In this document: one piece after another, positions 41,269-50,264 of the stretch
Position numbering within the stretch: the first letter of the stretch is position 1
Layout of the letters: each line of letters opens with the position of its first letter
Assembly: GCA_017557635.1 (NCBI GenBank)
Contig: JAFYYH010000014.1
Coordinates: 1 to 58,565 of the forward strand
Direction: 5' to 3'
DNA: 58,565 nucleotides
DNA from: Bacteroidaceae bacterium
GTDB lineage: Bacteria; Bacteroidota; Bacteroidia; Bacteroidales; Bacteroidaceae
Translations under genes and position numbers: made by a program
Notes under the pieces: generated by a model
What the model saw: the letters and a program-made list of their open reading frames with translations, nothing else
What the model was told of the DNA's origin: nothing
The model's database searches: none

Positions 41269-42228
41269 ATGATGAGACACTTTACTTGCGTTAAGGATCT
41301 GGGCGATCTGCATCAGGCATTGCAGGAGGCCCTTGAGATAAAGAGAGACCGTTTCAAATATGTAGAGCTGGGCAGTAACAAGACCCTGCTTATGGTGTTC
41401 TTCAACTCCAGCCTGCGTACCCGTTTGAGCACACAGAAGGCTGCCCTCAACCTGGGCATGAACGTGATTGTCCTGGATGTGAACCAGGGCGCATGGAAAC
41501 TGGAGACCGAACGCGGTGTCATCATGGACGGTGACAAGTCAGAGCATCTGCTTGAGGCCATCCCCGTTATGGGCTGCTACTGCGATGTAATAGGCGTCCG
41601 TTCATTCGCCCGTTTCGAGAGCCGTCAGGATGACTATGAGGAGAAGATCCTGAACCAGTTCATCCAGTACTCAGGCCGTCCCGTATTCTCAATGGAGGCC
41701 GCTACCGGACATCCGCTCCAGAGCTTTGCTGACTGGATCACCATCGAGGAGCACAAGACCGTAGAGCGTCCCAAGGTTGTCATGAGCTGGGCTCCGCATC
41801 CCAAGGCTCTGCCCCAGGCCGTTCCCAACTCATTCGCACAGTGGATGGTTGCTGCCGGCTATGACGTAGTGATTACACATCCTGAAGGCTATGAACTGGA
41901 TCCCAAGTTCACCGCAGGTGCCCGTATAGAGTATGATCAGATGAAGGCCTTCGAGGGCGCACACTTCATCTATGGAAAGAACTGGTCATGCGCCAGCCCC
42001 GAGCATTACGGCGAGGTGCTGAGCAAGGACCGCAGCTGGACCATCAGCGACCGTCAGATGGCTGTTACCGACAACGCATTCTTCATGCACTGCCTGCCCG
42101 TACGCCGCAATATGATTGTAACCGATGACGTGATAGAGAGTCCGCGCTCACTGGTTATTCCTGAGGCCGCCAACAGAGAGATATCGGCCACAGTCGTCCT
42201 TAAGAAAATCCTTGAGGGACTTAAATAG
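41269..42228 (+). CDS. argF': N-succinyl- (or N-acetyl-) ornithine carbamoyltransferase
   Basis: A 319-residue transcarbamylase of the variant arginine route in which ornithine is N-acylated. The carbamoyl-phosphate motif is FFNSSLRTR, and the C-terminal HCLPVRRNMIVTDDVI replaces the canonical ornithine loop. Sequence closely recalls the Bacteroides fragilis enzyme that uses N-succinylornithine. There, as I remember it, a Pro at position 90 (in DGDKP) selects succinyl over acetyl, while acetyl enzymes carry Glu. This protein has Ser (DGDKS, codon 41539-41541). Two tandem ATGs (41269, 41272) are available. It ends the proBA run and converges with the NigD-like gene at two bases. Confidence 0.88.
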   Translation: MMRHFTCVKDLGDLHQALQEALEIKRDRFKYVELGSNKTLLMVFFNSSLRTRLSTQKAALNLGMNVIVLDVNQGAWKLETERGVIMDGDKSEHLLEAIPVMGCYCDVIGVRSFARFESRQDDYEEKILNQFIQYSGRPVFSMEAATGHPLQSFADWITIEEHKTVERPKVVMSWAPHPKALPQAVPNSFAQWMVAAGYDVVITHPEGYELDPKFTAGARIEYDQMKAFEGAHFIYGKNWSCASPEHYGEVLSKDRSWTISDRQMAVTDNAFFMHCLPVRRNMIVTDDVIESPRSLVIPEAANREISATVVLKKILEGLK

Positions 42229-42230
42229 GA

Positions 42231-42860
42231 TTATTTGAAAACCAACTTACGTTCATAGTCTTCCTCGTAGCCGCAGCAGCTCAGGAAGACTGTGTCGTTT
42301 TTGGCCAGTCCGTAACCGTAAAGCGGAATTGAAAGGTATGCATGTTTGGTGTATACCGGCTCATCCCCGTAGGCATTGTGATAGATGGTGAACTTTTTCC
42401 TTCCGATGCTGTCCTTATGGGTATAGAGCAGTCTGTGGACTGTTTTCTCTTTTGATACTCTGACGCCCAGATAGATGTTGATATAACCGCCTCCCAAGTA
42501 CATGCTGATGATCTCCACCGGATCTGTCACTTTAACTGAATCCGGAACTAAAGAGTCCGCGGGGGCATAAAATGATTTGGTGGGCTCCATCTGCAGGATG
42601 CGTGCTGTCTTGTTCTCATCAAGAGCGACTGTTGCAACCATCCTGTAGAGTGTGTCGGGACGAAGCTGTTCAGACTTCTCGTTTACCATATACTGTACGC
42701 CGTAGTCATCTTTCAGGACAGTGACATATCCTTCACTGTCAGTATATCCTGACATGAAACCGGAGAACATGGTCTCAATCTTATTCTCCTCTTCATCACA
42801 GGAGATGACGGCGGGCAGCAATATGGCTGTCAGGGCCAGTAACAAGGCTGTTCTTTTCAT
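42231..42860 (-). CDS. NigD-like lipoprotein
   Basis: A 209-residue lipoprotein resembling the Bacteroidota NigD-like family (OB-like N-terminal domain and beta-sandwich C-terminal domain). Signal peptide with lipobox AVISC (C21), followed at once by acidic residues (CDEEE), which fits the acidic export signal that sends lipoproteins to the cell surface in this phylum. The family's function is not established. The ATG at 42860 overlaps the acyltransferase stop by four bases, making it the last gene of the PASTA-rluD-ddl operon. Confidence 0.75.
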   Translation of the reverse strand: MKRTALLLALTAILLPAVISCDEEENKIETMFSGFMSGYTDSEGYVTVLKDDYGVQYMVNEKSEQLRPDTLYRMVATVALDENKTARILQMEPTKSFYAPADSLVPDSVKVTDPVEIISMYLGGGYINIYLGVRVSKEKTVHRLLYTHKDSIGRKKFTIYHNAYGDEPVYTKHAYLSIPLYGYGLAKNDTVFLSCCGYEEDYERKLVFK

Positions 42861-44029
42861 TGTTCCGATACGCTTTTTTGGTTGATAAGCGGGTTGGCAT
42901 ACATGGTGAGTATGCGTTCCTTCAGGAAATCCCAATCGGGGTTGGGAATGTCAATCTTGGCAAGCTGACCGTCCAGATAGGTCTGAAAAGCCTGCTTCTG
43001 CTCGGGTGTGTAGTTATCGGCCTCTGCATTGTCGCCGCGCAGCATATCCAATGCTATACGGTTGCAGGGGTAGATGCGGTAACCTTCAAAAATGTGCCTG
43101 TCAATGATCTGTGCCACCTGGTCCAGGAACTGGTTGCGCGGCACTGCACTGTCAAGTGCGGCAATCTCCTTGTCTATCGGGGCCGATACCTGATAATGCA
43201 GGTGTCCCTTGAATCCGAATATGCCGGTCTTCATGTTGTCCAGATCAGCCTGTTCGCTCTTTACGTAGTCGGGGTTGTCACGCTTCAGCTGGAACTCGGC
43301 GGCCTTGAGCCAGTCACACGGGTCATACTCGTAACTGATGGTGAGCGGGCAGATGTGCAGTGACTGCAGTTTCTCTGACAGCGACATCTCATCGGACCCT
43401 GACATGGCCAGCATCTTGAGCACGCTCTTCTGGGTGCGGTCATCGGAATCCTTGGCACGTCCCTCACGCTGGGCCAGCCATACGGGGCTCTTCTTCTCCT
43501 CAATTACAAAACGTATGTATCTGGAGAGTTGTTTTGATGATTCCAGCAGTTCAGCGGCGGTGGCCGAGCGGTTTACCACGAAACTGCGGTTGAGTCTTAC
43601 CAGAGTCTCAATCCAGGGATGTATGAGCAGATTGTTGCCTATTCCTATCTCTACTGACTTCTTGCCGCTCAGCACTAGGAGTATATAATCCAGGTATGCC
43701 GAGTCAAGTACTATGTCCCTGTGGTTGGAGAGGTAAATGAAATCCTCACGTCCCTGGGGCAGTGCTGAGAAATCATGGGTAAAACCGGTAGTGGCCTTCT
43801 TCAGTATTCTGGTCAGGAACGGACAAATCATACCCAACTGGAAACTGTTCACGGTCTTGAACCGTCTGGTGTAGAGTTTGTGCGCCCAGATGGGTACACC
43901 TTTGATGATACCCTTTACAATTTTTACAAATGCAGGGTCGTCAAGCAATGAGAGCACGGCACCGCGCACCTCATCGTCCTCAAGGGACCGCATTTTCTCG
44001 AATTCGGCGGGAATATCTGTAGTTTTCAT
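42857..44029 (-). CDS. Glycerol-phosphate-type acyltransferase (PlsB/PlsC superfamily)
   Basis: A 390-residue soluble or peripheral acyltransferase, probably for phospholipid or lipid A-like acylation. Motif I is FIYLSNHRDIVLD: the catalytic His and Asp are separated by five residues, whereas the classical motif is HX4D. The substrate motif appears as NRSFVVNRS and motif III as AQREGRAKDSDDRTQ. There is no clear membrane helix. It lies between ddl (2 bases) and the NigD-like gene (4-base overlap). Confidence 0.8.
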   Translation of the reverse strand: MKTTDIPAEFEKMRSLEDDEVRGAVLSLLDDPAFVKIVKGIIKGVPIWAHKLYTRRFKTVNSFQLGMICPFLTRILKKATTGFTHDFSALPQGREDFIYLSNHRDIVLDSAYLDYILLVLSGKKSVEIGIGNNLLIHPWIETLVRLNRSFVVNRSATAAELLESSKQLSRYIRFVIEEKKSPVWLAQREGRAKDSDDRTQKSVLKMLAMSGSDEMSLSEKLQSLHICPLTISYEYDPCDWLKAAEFQLKRDNPDYVKSEQADLDNMKTGIFGFKGHLHYQVSAPIDKEIAALDSAVPRNQFLDQVAQIIDRHIFEGYRIYPCNRIALDMLRGDNAEADNYTPEQKQAFQTYLDGQLAKIDIPNPDWDFLKERILTMYANPLINQKSVSEQ

Positions 44030-44031
44030 TC

Positions 44032-45006
44032 TTAGAAACTGTCCTCAATAATCTCTGTAAGTACATCAGTCAGGTTCAGGCCGGCTGCCCTGATCTGCTG
44101 CGGTATGAAACTGGTGGCGGTCATGCCCGGGGTGGTGTTGACCTCAAGCAGGTTGATCTTGTCGCCGTCAGTAATGATATAGTCGTTGCGGATAATTCCG
44201 TGGCAGCCCAGCAGGTCGTAGATCTTTGCGGTCAGGTCCTGAATGCGGTCACGCAGTTCATCCGGTATGCGGGCGGGAGTTATCTCCTCGACCTTGCCGT
44301 TGTACTTGGCGTCATAGTCAAAGAAATCAGTCTTGGGAACCACTTCGGTAACCGGCAGCTTTACTTCATGCTTGCGGGTCTTGTAATAACCGTTGGTTAC
44401 CTCGATACCCTGCATGAATGATTCGATCATAATCTCGCTGTTCTCCTTGAACGCCTCCTCAACGGCCGGGATGATCTGTTCGCGTGTCTTGACCTTGGTG
44501 GTGCCGAAGCTTGAACCTCCGTCAGTGGGCTTGATGAAGCAGGGCAGACCTACTTTGCTTATTATCTTGTCGGGATCCACCTTGTCACCCTTGCGCAGAC
44601 GGCGTGAATCGGCCACGTTCACCTTGCAGCTCTTCATTGTCTTGTTTAAGACGAACTTGTTGAAGGTGAGGGCCGACGGAAGTACGTCACAGGTGGAGAA
44701 AGGTATGCGCATGAGTCTGAGATAGCCCTCGAACACGCCGTTCTCACCCGGTGTTCCGTGTATGATTATGTATGCGTAGTCAAATACGGTCTTCTTTCCC
44801 TGCCAGGTGAAGCTGAAATCATTGCGGTCTACGGGGGCCGATATGCTTTCGCTCACATGAACCTGCCAGTTCTTGCCTTCAATCTCAAGTATGTAGGGTT
44901 CGTACTTATCCTTGTCCATGTACTCAAGGATGGTTGCGGCGCTGCGGAGTGATACGGGATTCTCGCTTGAGTCGCCTCCTGCTACGATTGCAATCTTGCG
45001 TTTCAT
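44032..45006 (-). CDS. ddl: D-alanine--D-alanine ligase
   Basis: A 324-residue ATP-grasp enzyme making the D-Ala-D-Ala dipeptide of peptidoglycan precursors. It starts KIAIVAGGDSSE, contains the ATP-binding KPTDGGSSFGTTKVKTREQ, and ends with the metal-binding NLLEVNTTPGMTATSF. Between rluD (12 bases) and the acyltransferase (2 bases), as part of a minus operon whose neighbours mostly concern the envelope. Confidence 0.95.
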   Translation of the reverse strand: MKRKIAIVAGGDSSENPVSLRSAATILEYMDKDKYEPYILEIEGKNWQVHVSESISAPVDRNDFSFTWQGKKTVFDYAYIIIHGTPGENGVFEGYLRLMRIPFSTCDVLPSALTFNKFVLNKTMKSCKVNVADSRRLRKGDKVDPDKIISKVGLPCFIKPTDGGSSFGTTKVKTREQIIPAVEEAFKENSEIMIESFMQGIEVTNGYYKTRKHEVKLPVTEVVPKTDFFDYDAKYNGKVEEITPARIPDELRDRIQDLTAKIYDLLGCHGIIRNDYIITDGDKINLLEVNTTPGMTATSFIPQQIRAAGLNLTDVLTEIIEDSF

Positions 45007-45018
45007 TCTTATCTATAT

Positions 45019-46089
45019 CTATTTTTCAAAGTCTCTTGAACTGACATAATCCCGCCAGCGGTCAATCAGGGTCTGCATATCGGCCGGGAGTTCTGAATTG
45101 AAGAACATCTCCTTACCGGTCTTGGGATGTACGAATCCCAGGGTCTTGGCATGCAGTGCCTGACGGGGACATGTCTCAAAACAGTTCTGTACGAACTGGC
45201 GGTACTTGCTGTACGTGGTGCCTTTAAGTATCTGGTCTCCTCCGTAACGCTCATCGCTGAACAGGGGGTGTCCGATATGCTTCATGTGCACCCTTATCTG
45301 ATGCGTCCTTCCGGTCTCCAGACGGCATTCCACCAAAGAGGTGTAACCGAAACGCTCCAGAACGGTGTAGTGGGTCACGGCATGCTTGCCTACCTCAGGA
45401 TCAAATGAAACCGCCATCTGAAGACGGTCCTTGGGATTGCGGGTTATTTGGCTCTCGATGGTACCCTCTGCGGGATCGGGAACTCCCCACACCAAAGCCT
45501 GATAGGCTCGCTTGGTTGTCTTGTCAAAGAACTGTTTTCCAAGACAGGTCTTGGCATCGGGCGTCTTTGCTACTACAAGCAGTCCTGACGTATCCTTGTC
45601 TATGCGGTGTACCAGACCTACCTGCGGGCTGTTGGGATCATAGTCGGGGTTGTCCCTAAGATGCCATGCCACTGCGTTGACCAGCGTGCCGTGAAAGTTG
45701 CCGCATCCGGGGTGTACCACCAGACCTGCGGGCTTGTTCACCACCAGCAGGCAGTCGTCCTCATACACTATATCCAGAGGAATATCCTCGGGCTCTATGT
45801 CGCTGTTGTAACGCGGACGGTCCATCATGACCGTTATCACGTCCAACGGTTTTACCTTATAGTTGCTTTTGACCGGCCGGCCGTTTGCCATCACCATTCC
45901 GGCATCGGCGGCGTTCTGTATTCGGTTTCGGGACGAATGCTCCAGATGGTCAAACAGGAACTTGTCCACTCTGAGCAGACTCTGCCCTTTATCGGCCACT
46001 ACACGGAAATGCTCATACAGCTCCGCTGTGTCAGAGGTCGGCTCCAGGTCGTCAAGTGACTCTTCTATCTCGTCTTCGAGGTCAGTCAT
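45019..46089 (-). CDS. rluD: 23S rRNA pseudouridine synthase RluD family
   Basis: A 356-residue enzyme isomerising uridines, probably in helix 69 of 23S rRNA. An S4 RNA-binding domain occupies about residues 37-95 (RVDKFLFDHLEHSSRNRIQ), and the catalytic motif is LVHRIDKDTSGLLVVAKT with nucleophile D164. The N-terminal acidic 25 residues are an extension over the E. coli protein. It follows the PASTA gene by 3 bases. RluD paralogues are numerous, so the exact target is inferred. Confidence 0.92.
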   Translation of the reverse strand: MTDLEDEIEESLDDLEPTSDTAELYEHFRVVADKGQSLLRVDKFLFDHLEHSSRNRIQNAADAGMVMANGRPVKSNYKVKPLDVITVMMDRPRYNSDIEPEDIPLDIVYEDDCLLVVNKPAGLVVHPGCGNFHGTLVNAVAWHLRDNPDYDPNSPQVGLVHRIDKDTSGLLVVAKTPDAKTCLGKQFFDKTTKRAYQALVWGVPDPAEGTIESQITRNPKDRLQMAVSFDPEVGKHAVTHYTVLERFGYTSLVECRLETGRTHQIRVHMKHIGHPLFSDERYGGDQILKGTTYSKYRQFVQNCFETCPRQALHAKTLGFVHPKTGKEMFFNSELPADMQTLIDRWRDYVSSRDFEK

Positions 46090-46092
46090 GGG

Positions 46093-46707
46093 TTACTCAA
46101 AGAAATCCGAGTCGATAACTGCAGTTGAATCAACCTCTTCAATACGCTCCACCGGGTTGCCGTTACCTGCCACAATAGTCAGCAGAGAACCTTCGGGTAT
46201 CTCAGTCCCCGCTTCAATTACAGCACCCTGATACCTTATTTCATATACCCAGTCAAGGTCTCCGTCTATAAAAACGGTTTTGCCCAGTTTGAAACCGGCG
46301 GCCGATAGTCTTGACTCGGCGGCACGCAGGGAACTGTTATCGGCAATATCGGGTACGGCTCTCATGGGAACTTTTCCGGAGTTGAGAGTCAGATAAATCT
46401 TGCGTCCGTCCTTGACAAATGATCCGGCTTTGGGCTTTTGTTCAATCACTCCTCCCTCAACCATCATATTATCATATTTGTAATCAAGCACCTCGTATTT
46501 GAGTCCGGCAGCGGCAAGTGTCTTACCTGCTTCTTCCTCAAACATTCCGTGTACGTCAGGTACCGAAATGTACTCTCCGTGACGTGTGTATGATTTGATC
46601 CGGTTGAATGTGATGAGAACCAGCAGAACTGCCAATACTATCATAATCAGCAGATTAAGCAGTATCCAGCCTATCGTACGCTTTTTCTTGCCTGTGTCCT
46701 TGCTCAT
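46093..46707 (-). CDS. Single-pass PASTA-domain protein
   Basis: A 204-residue protein with a basic cytoplasmic tip (SKDTGKKKRTIG), one transmembrane helix (about residues 13-35) and two PASTA domains outside (about 45-110, starting SVPDVHGMFEEEAGKTL; and about 112-185, AVPDIADNSSLRAAESRL). PASTA domains bind muropeptides or beta-lactams in kinases and PBPs; here there is no kinase or transpeptidase, only the domain pair. The ATG at 46707 is used rather than one 14 codons upstream. It leads PASTA-rluD-ddl-acyltransferase-NigD-like, behind a -7 box at 46736. Confidence 0.88.
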   Translation of the reverse strand: MSKDTGKKKRTIGWILLNLLIMIVLAVLLVLITFNRIKSYTRHGEYISVPDVHGMFEEEAGKTLAAAGLKYEVLDYKYDNMMVEGGVIEQKPKAGSFVKDGRKIYLTLNSGKVPMRAVPDIADNSSLRAAESRLSAAGFKLGKTVFIDGDLDWVYEIRYQGAVIEAGTEIPEGSLLTIVAGNGNPVERIEEVDSTAVIDSDFFE

Positions 46708-46735
46708 ATTGTATAAAGGAAATCTTAACTGAGCA

Positions 46736-46743
46736 CAAAGATA
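46736..46743 (-). promoter_or_regulatory. -7 box for PASTA-rluD-ddl operon
   Basis: Minus-strand TATCTTTG, exact TAnnTTTG match, about 30 bases before the ATG at 46707. Confidence 0.5.
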
Positions 46744-46936
46744 GTGCATTTTTTCTCTTTTGCTACGCTATATTCATATAAGGTGTCAATGGTGTATGAC
46801 AACCATGGTCCAGCCCCTGTTTTAACATGCTTTTGAAACAGTGTGGATATGTTACAAAAACGCTCTGCGGTGCATTAGTTTTGCTATGTCTTTTGCATTT
46901 TTTTTAAAAAAGTGACTAACATATCACCAATTTGTT

Positions 46937-46944
46937 TACTTTTG
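46937..46944 (+). promoter_or_regulatory. -7 box for susC operon
   Basis: TACTTTTG, exact TAnnTTTG match. No convincing TTTG at the usual upstream distance, which may mean dependence on an activator. Confidence 0.45.
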
Positions 46945-47059
46945 CCCCATTATTGGTATTGTTTTTTGATATTTATGCAACAAAAAAGGCACAAAGTTTA
47001 ACCCTGACTTTGGAGTACATGCTGCATTGAAAACTATTGTCAAACTAAATAAATTGTCT

Positions 47060-50000
47060 ATGAGAAAAATTCTCTTAATGATGACTGCTGTTCTGTGTGC
47101 AGGACTTGCCTATGCTCAGAATGTGCAAGTTACAGGTATTGCAACAGCTGCTGACGATGGTAGCCCCATGCCGGCAGTTACAGTATCTGTAGAGGGAACG
47201 TCAACCGGAACAACCACTGATTTGGATGGTTCTTACACGATTTCCGCTCCTTCAAACGGTTCTTTGGTTTTCTCTTTCATGGGTTATGAGTCCAAGACTG
47301 TTCCCGTGAACGGAAGACGAGTTATCAATGTTACCCTTAACCCCGGTTCAATTGAGGTGGACGAGGTGCTGATTACCGCTGTAGGTATCCAGCGTTCCGA
47401 GCGTTCTCTTGGTTATACCGTAACAAAGGTTGATGCTGAAGAGGCCATCATGAAGGCTGAGCCCGATATGCTTCGTGCATTGGAAGGTAAGATTGCCGGT
47501 GTGCAGATCAGCGCTCCTAGTGGTGACGCCGGTAGTGCTACCCGTATCACAATCCGTGGTAACTCATCATTCAGCGGAAACAACCAGCCGTTGTATGTTG
47601 TAGACGGTGTTCCTTACAGTAATGACGGTACTAGCGCAAGTGGTCGTGGTTCAGGTAACAGCGGTGCTTTCGGTTCAGGTATCTCAACTCTTGATCCTAA
47701 TGACATCGAGTCAATGAGCGTTCTTAAGGGCGCTGCAGCTGCTGTACTTTACGGTTCACGTGCTGCTAACGGTGTTATCCTTATTACCACCAAGTCAGGC
47801 TCCAAGAAAGCTAACGCCAAGAGCGGTTTCACTGTAAACGTCAATTCATCATATGCTATAGAGACTATCGCTTCTCTGCCTGAGTATCAGAACTCATACG
47901 GACAGGGTAGTGATTTCAATATCGGTGGCGCAAACGGTTCATGGGGTGCTGCATTTGAGGAGGGCATGACCATTCCTATGTATGCTGCAATTGCTGCTGA
48001 GTATCCTGACCTGGCTCTTGAGATGTATCCCGATCTTAACGGTGATATTCCTTATAAGGCATATCCCAACAACGTTAAGGATTTGTTCCAGAAGGGTCAC
48101 ATCTTTGATTTGTCTGCCAATGTCCAGAAGGTTACCGAGGAGGGTAACTTCAACATGACAATGTCACGTACTGATCAGGACAGCTATATCCCCGGTTCAG
48201 AATTTGACCGTTACTCATTCTCAGTTGGTGGTAACCAGAAGTTCGGTAAGAGATTCCGTGCAGGTGGTAACCTGGCTTACTCTTACACCGACCAGTTCTC
48301 ACCTATGTATGGTAACAACCAGTCAAGTGCTACCAACGGTGGTATGAACTCTCTGGCACGTGCATTCATTATGCCTCGTAGCTGGGATATCCAGAACTAC
48401 CCGTATCAGAAGAGAGATGGCAGCAACCTGCTGTTCCAGCTTTCTTCACAGGCTAACAACCCCTATTGGGCATGGGAGAACGATAAGTTCAGGACCATCC
48501 AGAAGCGTATTGTTGCCAATGCAAACTTCTCATTCGAATTCACCAAGTGGCTCACATTGGATTACACTCTGGGTGTCAACGAGTATATGTTCTCACGTAA
48601 GACCATCGTTAACCTGGGTTCACGTGGTTATGCCGGAAACGGTTATCTGAGCAAATCAGAGTCAAGTGACCAGGAGATTGAGTCAACCTTACTGTTGACC
48701 TTCAACAAGAGATTCTCAGACTTCGGTGTAAGAGCTACCTTAGGTCACAACTACAACCAGGATACATATGAGTCAATGGGTGCCGCAGGTACCGATATCA
48801 TCAACCCCAAAATATTCGATCTTGCCAATACAAAGGGTCAGACTGCAAGTGAGTCTTACTCAAGAACCCGCAAGTATGGTCTGTTCGCTGATATCCTTTT
48901 GGATTACAAGCAGTGGGCATTCCTGAACATTTCCGGTCGTAATGATGTTTCATCAACACTTCCTATTGCCCATAACAGCTTCTTCTATCCTGCCGTATCA
49001 GGATCTATCGTATTTACCGATGCTCTTGGAATGAGCGACAGCTTCATGAACTTCGGTAAGATCCGTGCAGGTTGGGCTAAGGTTGGTAATGATGCACGTG
49101 CATATTACAACAACGGTACATATGTTGTAGGTAGCCCCTACATGAATCAGGGTATGATGGAGCTTCCCACAGTTCTGTATGATCCCGAGCTTGAGCCCGA
49201 GTTCACAACTGAGGTTGAGGCCGGTCTTGAACTCAAGTTCTTTGAGAGCCGCATAGGTATTGATGCTACCATCTACAACCGTCTGTCAGAGAACCAGATC
49301 GGTGCCAAGAGTTCTGCTCCTTCAACCGGTTACAGGTCTTATGTTACAAACTTTGGTTCTATCAGCAACAAGGGATTTGAGCTTGGTGTTGACCTCTATC
49401 CTATCGTAACCAAGGACTTCACATGGAGTATGTATCTTACATATACCAAGAACAAGTCAGAGATTGTTGAACTTGCCGACGGTGTCGATGAGATCGTAAT
49501 TGGTGGTGACTTCAGCGCTCCTCAGGCAGTTCTGATCAAGGGACAGCCTTACGGTGTTCTTAAGGGTGAGAAACTGGCTCGCACAGCCGATGGTATTCCA
49601 TTGGTTAATCCTTCAACCGGTATGTATATCAACGATTCTGAATATGGTGTAATAGGTGATCCTAACCCCGAATTCAAGACAGCTCTTACCAATACTTTCA
49701 AGTATAAGGGCCTGTCACTGAGCTGCATGATTGACTATCAGAAGGGTGGTTGCGTATTCAGCTCCTATCTGACTGACCTTCTTGGCCGTGGTGTTACAAA
49801 GGATACCGAGGATCGTCTTGGTACTCGCGTAATCAAGGGCGTTTACGGTGATGCCAATACTCTGCAGCCTATCCTTGATGAGAACAACAATTACATCTGG
49901 AATACTACAGTTATCAGTGAGGCTGACCTCTGGTTCTCAGACGGTACATACTCAACTTACGCTATTAACTCTTGCGACGAGGTTGCTGTTTACGATGCAA

Positions 50001-50251
50001 CAGTATGGCGCCTCAGAGAGGTTACTCTTGCTTATGATCTTCCCAAGACCTTCATCAGCAAGCTGAAGCTTTCAAATGCACAGGTTTCAGTTGTTGGACG
50101 TAACCTCTGGTACTTTGCTCCGAATGTTCCCAAGTATTCAAACTATGATCCTATTGTGAACACATTCGGTAATACCAACGTTCAGGGTATTGACTACACA
50201 GGAGCTCCTTCAACCAGGAGGGTTGCTTTCAATCTGAGTTTAACTTTCTAA
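47060..50251 (+). CDS. SusC/RagA-type TonB-dependent outer-membrane importer
   Basis: A 1063-residue barrel transporter that works with SusD-type lipoproteins. A signal peptide (about residues 1-20, ending LAYAQ) precedes a carboxypeptidase-D-like beta domain (about 22-105), a TonB-box-like VDEVLITAVG, the plug (DMLRALEGKIAGVQI, NNQPLYVVDGVPYSNDG, LKGAAAAVLYGSRAANG) and a long barrel ending FNLSLTF. There is no N-terminal STN domain, so no anti-sigma signalling is expected. The ATG at 47060 gives a standard signal peptide; a TTG 11 codons upstream is the alternative. susD follows 13 bases after its stop. Cargo may be glycan or peptide, as in RagAB. Confidence 0.95.
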   Translation: MRKILLMMTAVLCAGLAYAQNVQVTGIATAADDGSPMPAVTVSVEGTSTGTTTDLDGSYTISAPSNGSLVFSFMGYESKTVPVNGRRVINVTLNPGSIEVDEVLITAVGIQRSERSLGYTVTKVDAEEAIMKAEPDMLRALEGKIAGVQISAPSGDAGSATRITIRGNSSFSGNNQPLYVVDGVPYSNDGTSASGRGSGNSGAFGSGISTLDPNDIESMSVLKGAAAAVLYGSRAANGVILITTKSGSKKANAKSGFTVNVNSSYAIETIASLPEYQNSYGQGSDFNIGGANGSWGAAFEEGMTIPMYAAIAAEYPDLALEMYPDLNGDIPYKAYPNNVKDLFQKGHIFDLSANVQKVTEEGNFNMTMSRTDQDSYIPGSEFDRYSFSVGGNQKFGKRFRAGGNLAYSYTDQFSPMYGNNQSSATNGGMNSLARAFIMPRSWDIQNYPYQKRDGSNLLFQLSSQANNPYWAWENDKFRTIQKRIVANANFSFEFTKWLTLDYTLGVNEYMFSRKTIVNLGSRGYAGNGYLSKSESSDQEIESTLLLTFNKRFSDFGVRATLGHNYNQDTYESMGAAGTDIINPKIFDLANTKGQTASESYSRTRKYGLFADILLDYKQWAFLNISGRNDVSSTLPIAHNSFFYPAVSGSIVFTDALGMSDSFMNFGKIRAGWAKVGNDARAYYNNGTYVVGSPYMNQGMMELPTVLYDPELEPEFTTEVEAGLELKFFESRIGIDATIYNRLSENQIGAKSSAPSTGYRSYVTNFGSISNKGFELGVDLYPIVTKDFTWSMYLTYTKNKSEIVELADGVDEIVIGGDFSAPQAVLIKGQPYGVLKGEKLARTADGIPLVNPSTGMYINDSEYGVIGDPNPEFKTALTNTFKYKGLSLSCMIDYQKGGCVFSSYLTDLLGRGVTKDTEDRLGTRVIKGVYGDANTLQPILDENNNYIWNTTVISEADLWFSDGTYSTYAINSCDEVAVYDATVWRLREVTLAYDLPKTFISKLKLSNAQVSVVGRNLWYFAPNVPKYSNYDPIVNTFGNTNVQGIDYTGAPSTRRVAFNLSLTF

Positions 50252-50264
50252 TTGACTGATGATT

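Larger units (their letters stand above)
46708..47059. other. Divergent intergenic region between PASTA gene and susC
   Basis: These 352 bases hold a minus-strand -7 box for the PASTA gene (46736-46743) and a plus-strand box for susC (46937-46944), giving susC a leader of about 110 bases. The middle (46745-46935) is AT-rich with several T-tracts. I see a weak pair GGTGTCA/TGACA near 46780-46800 but no clear operator. No small gene is supported. Confidence 0.5.
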
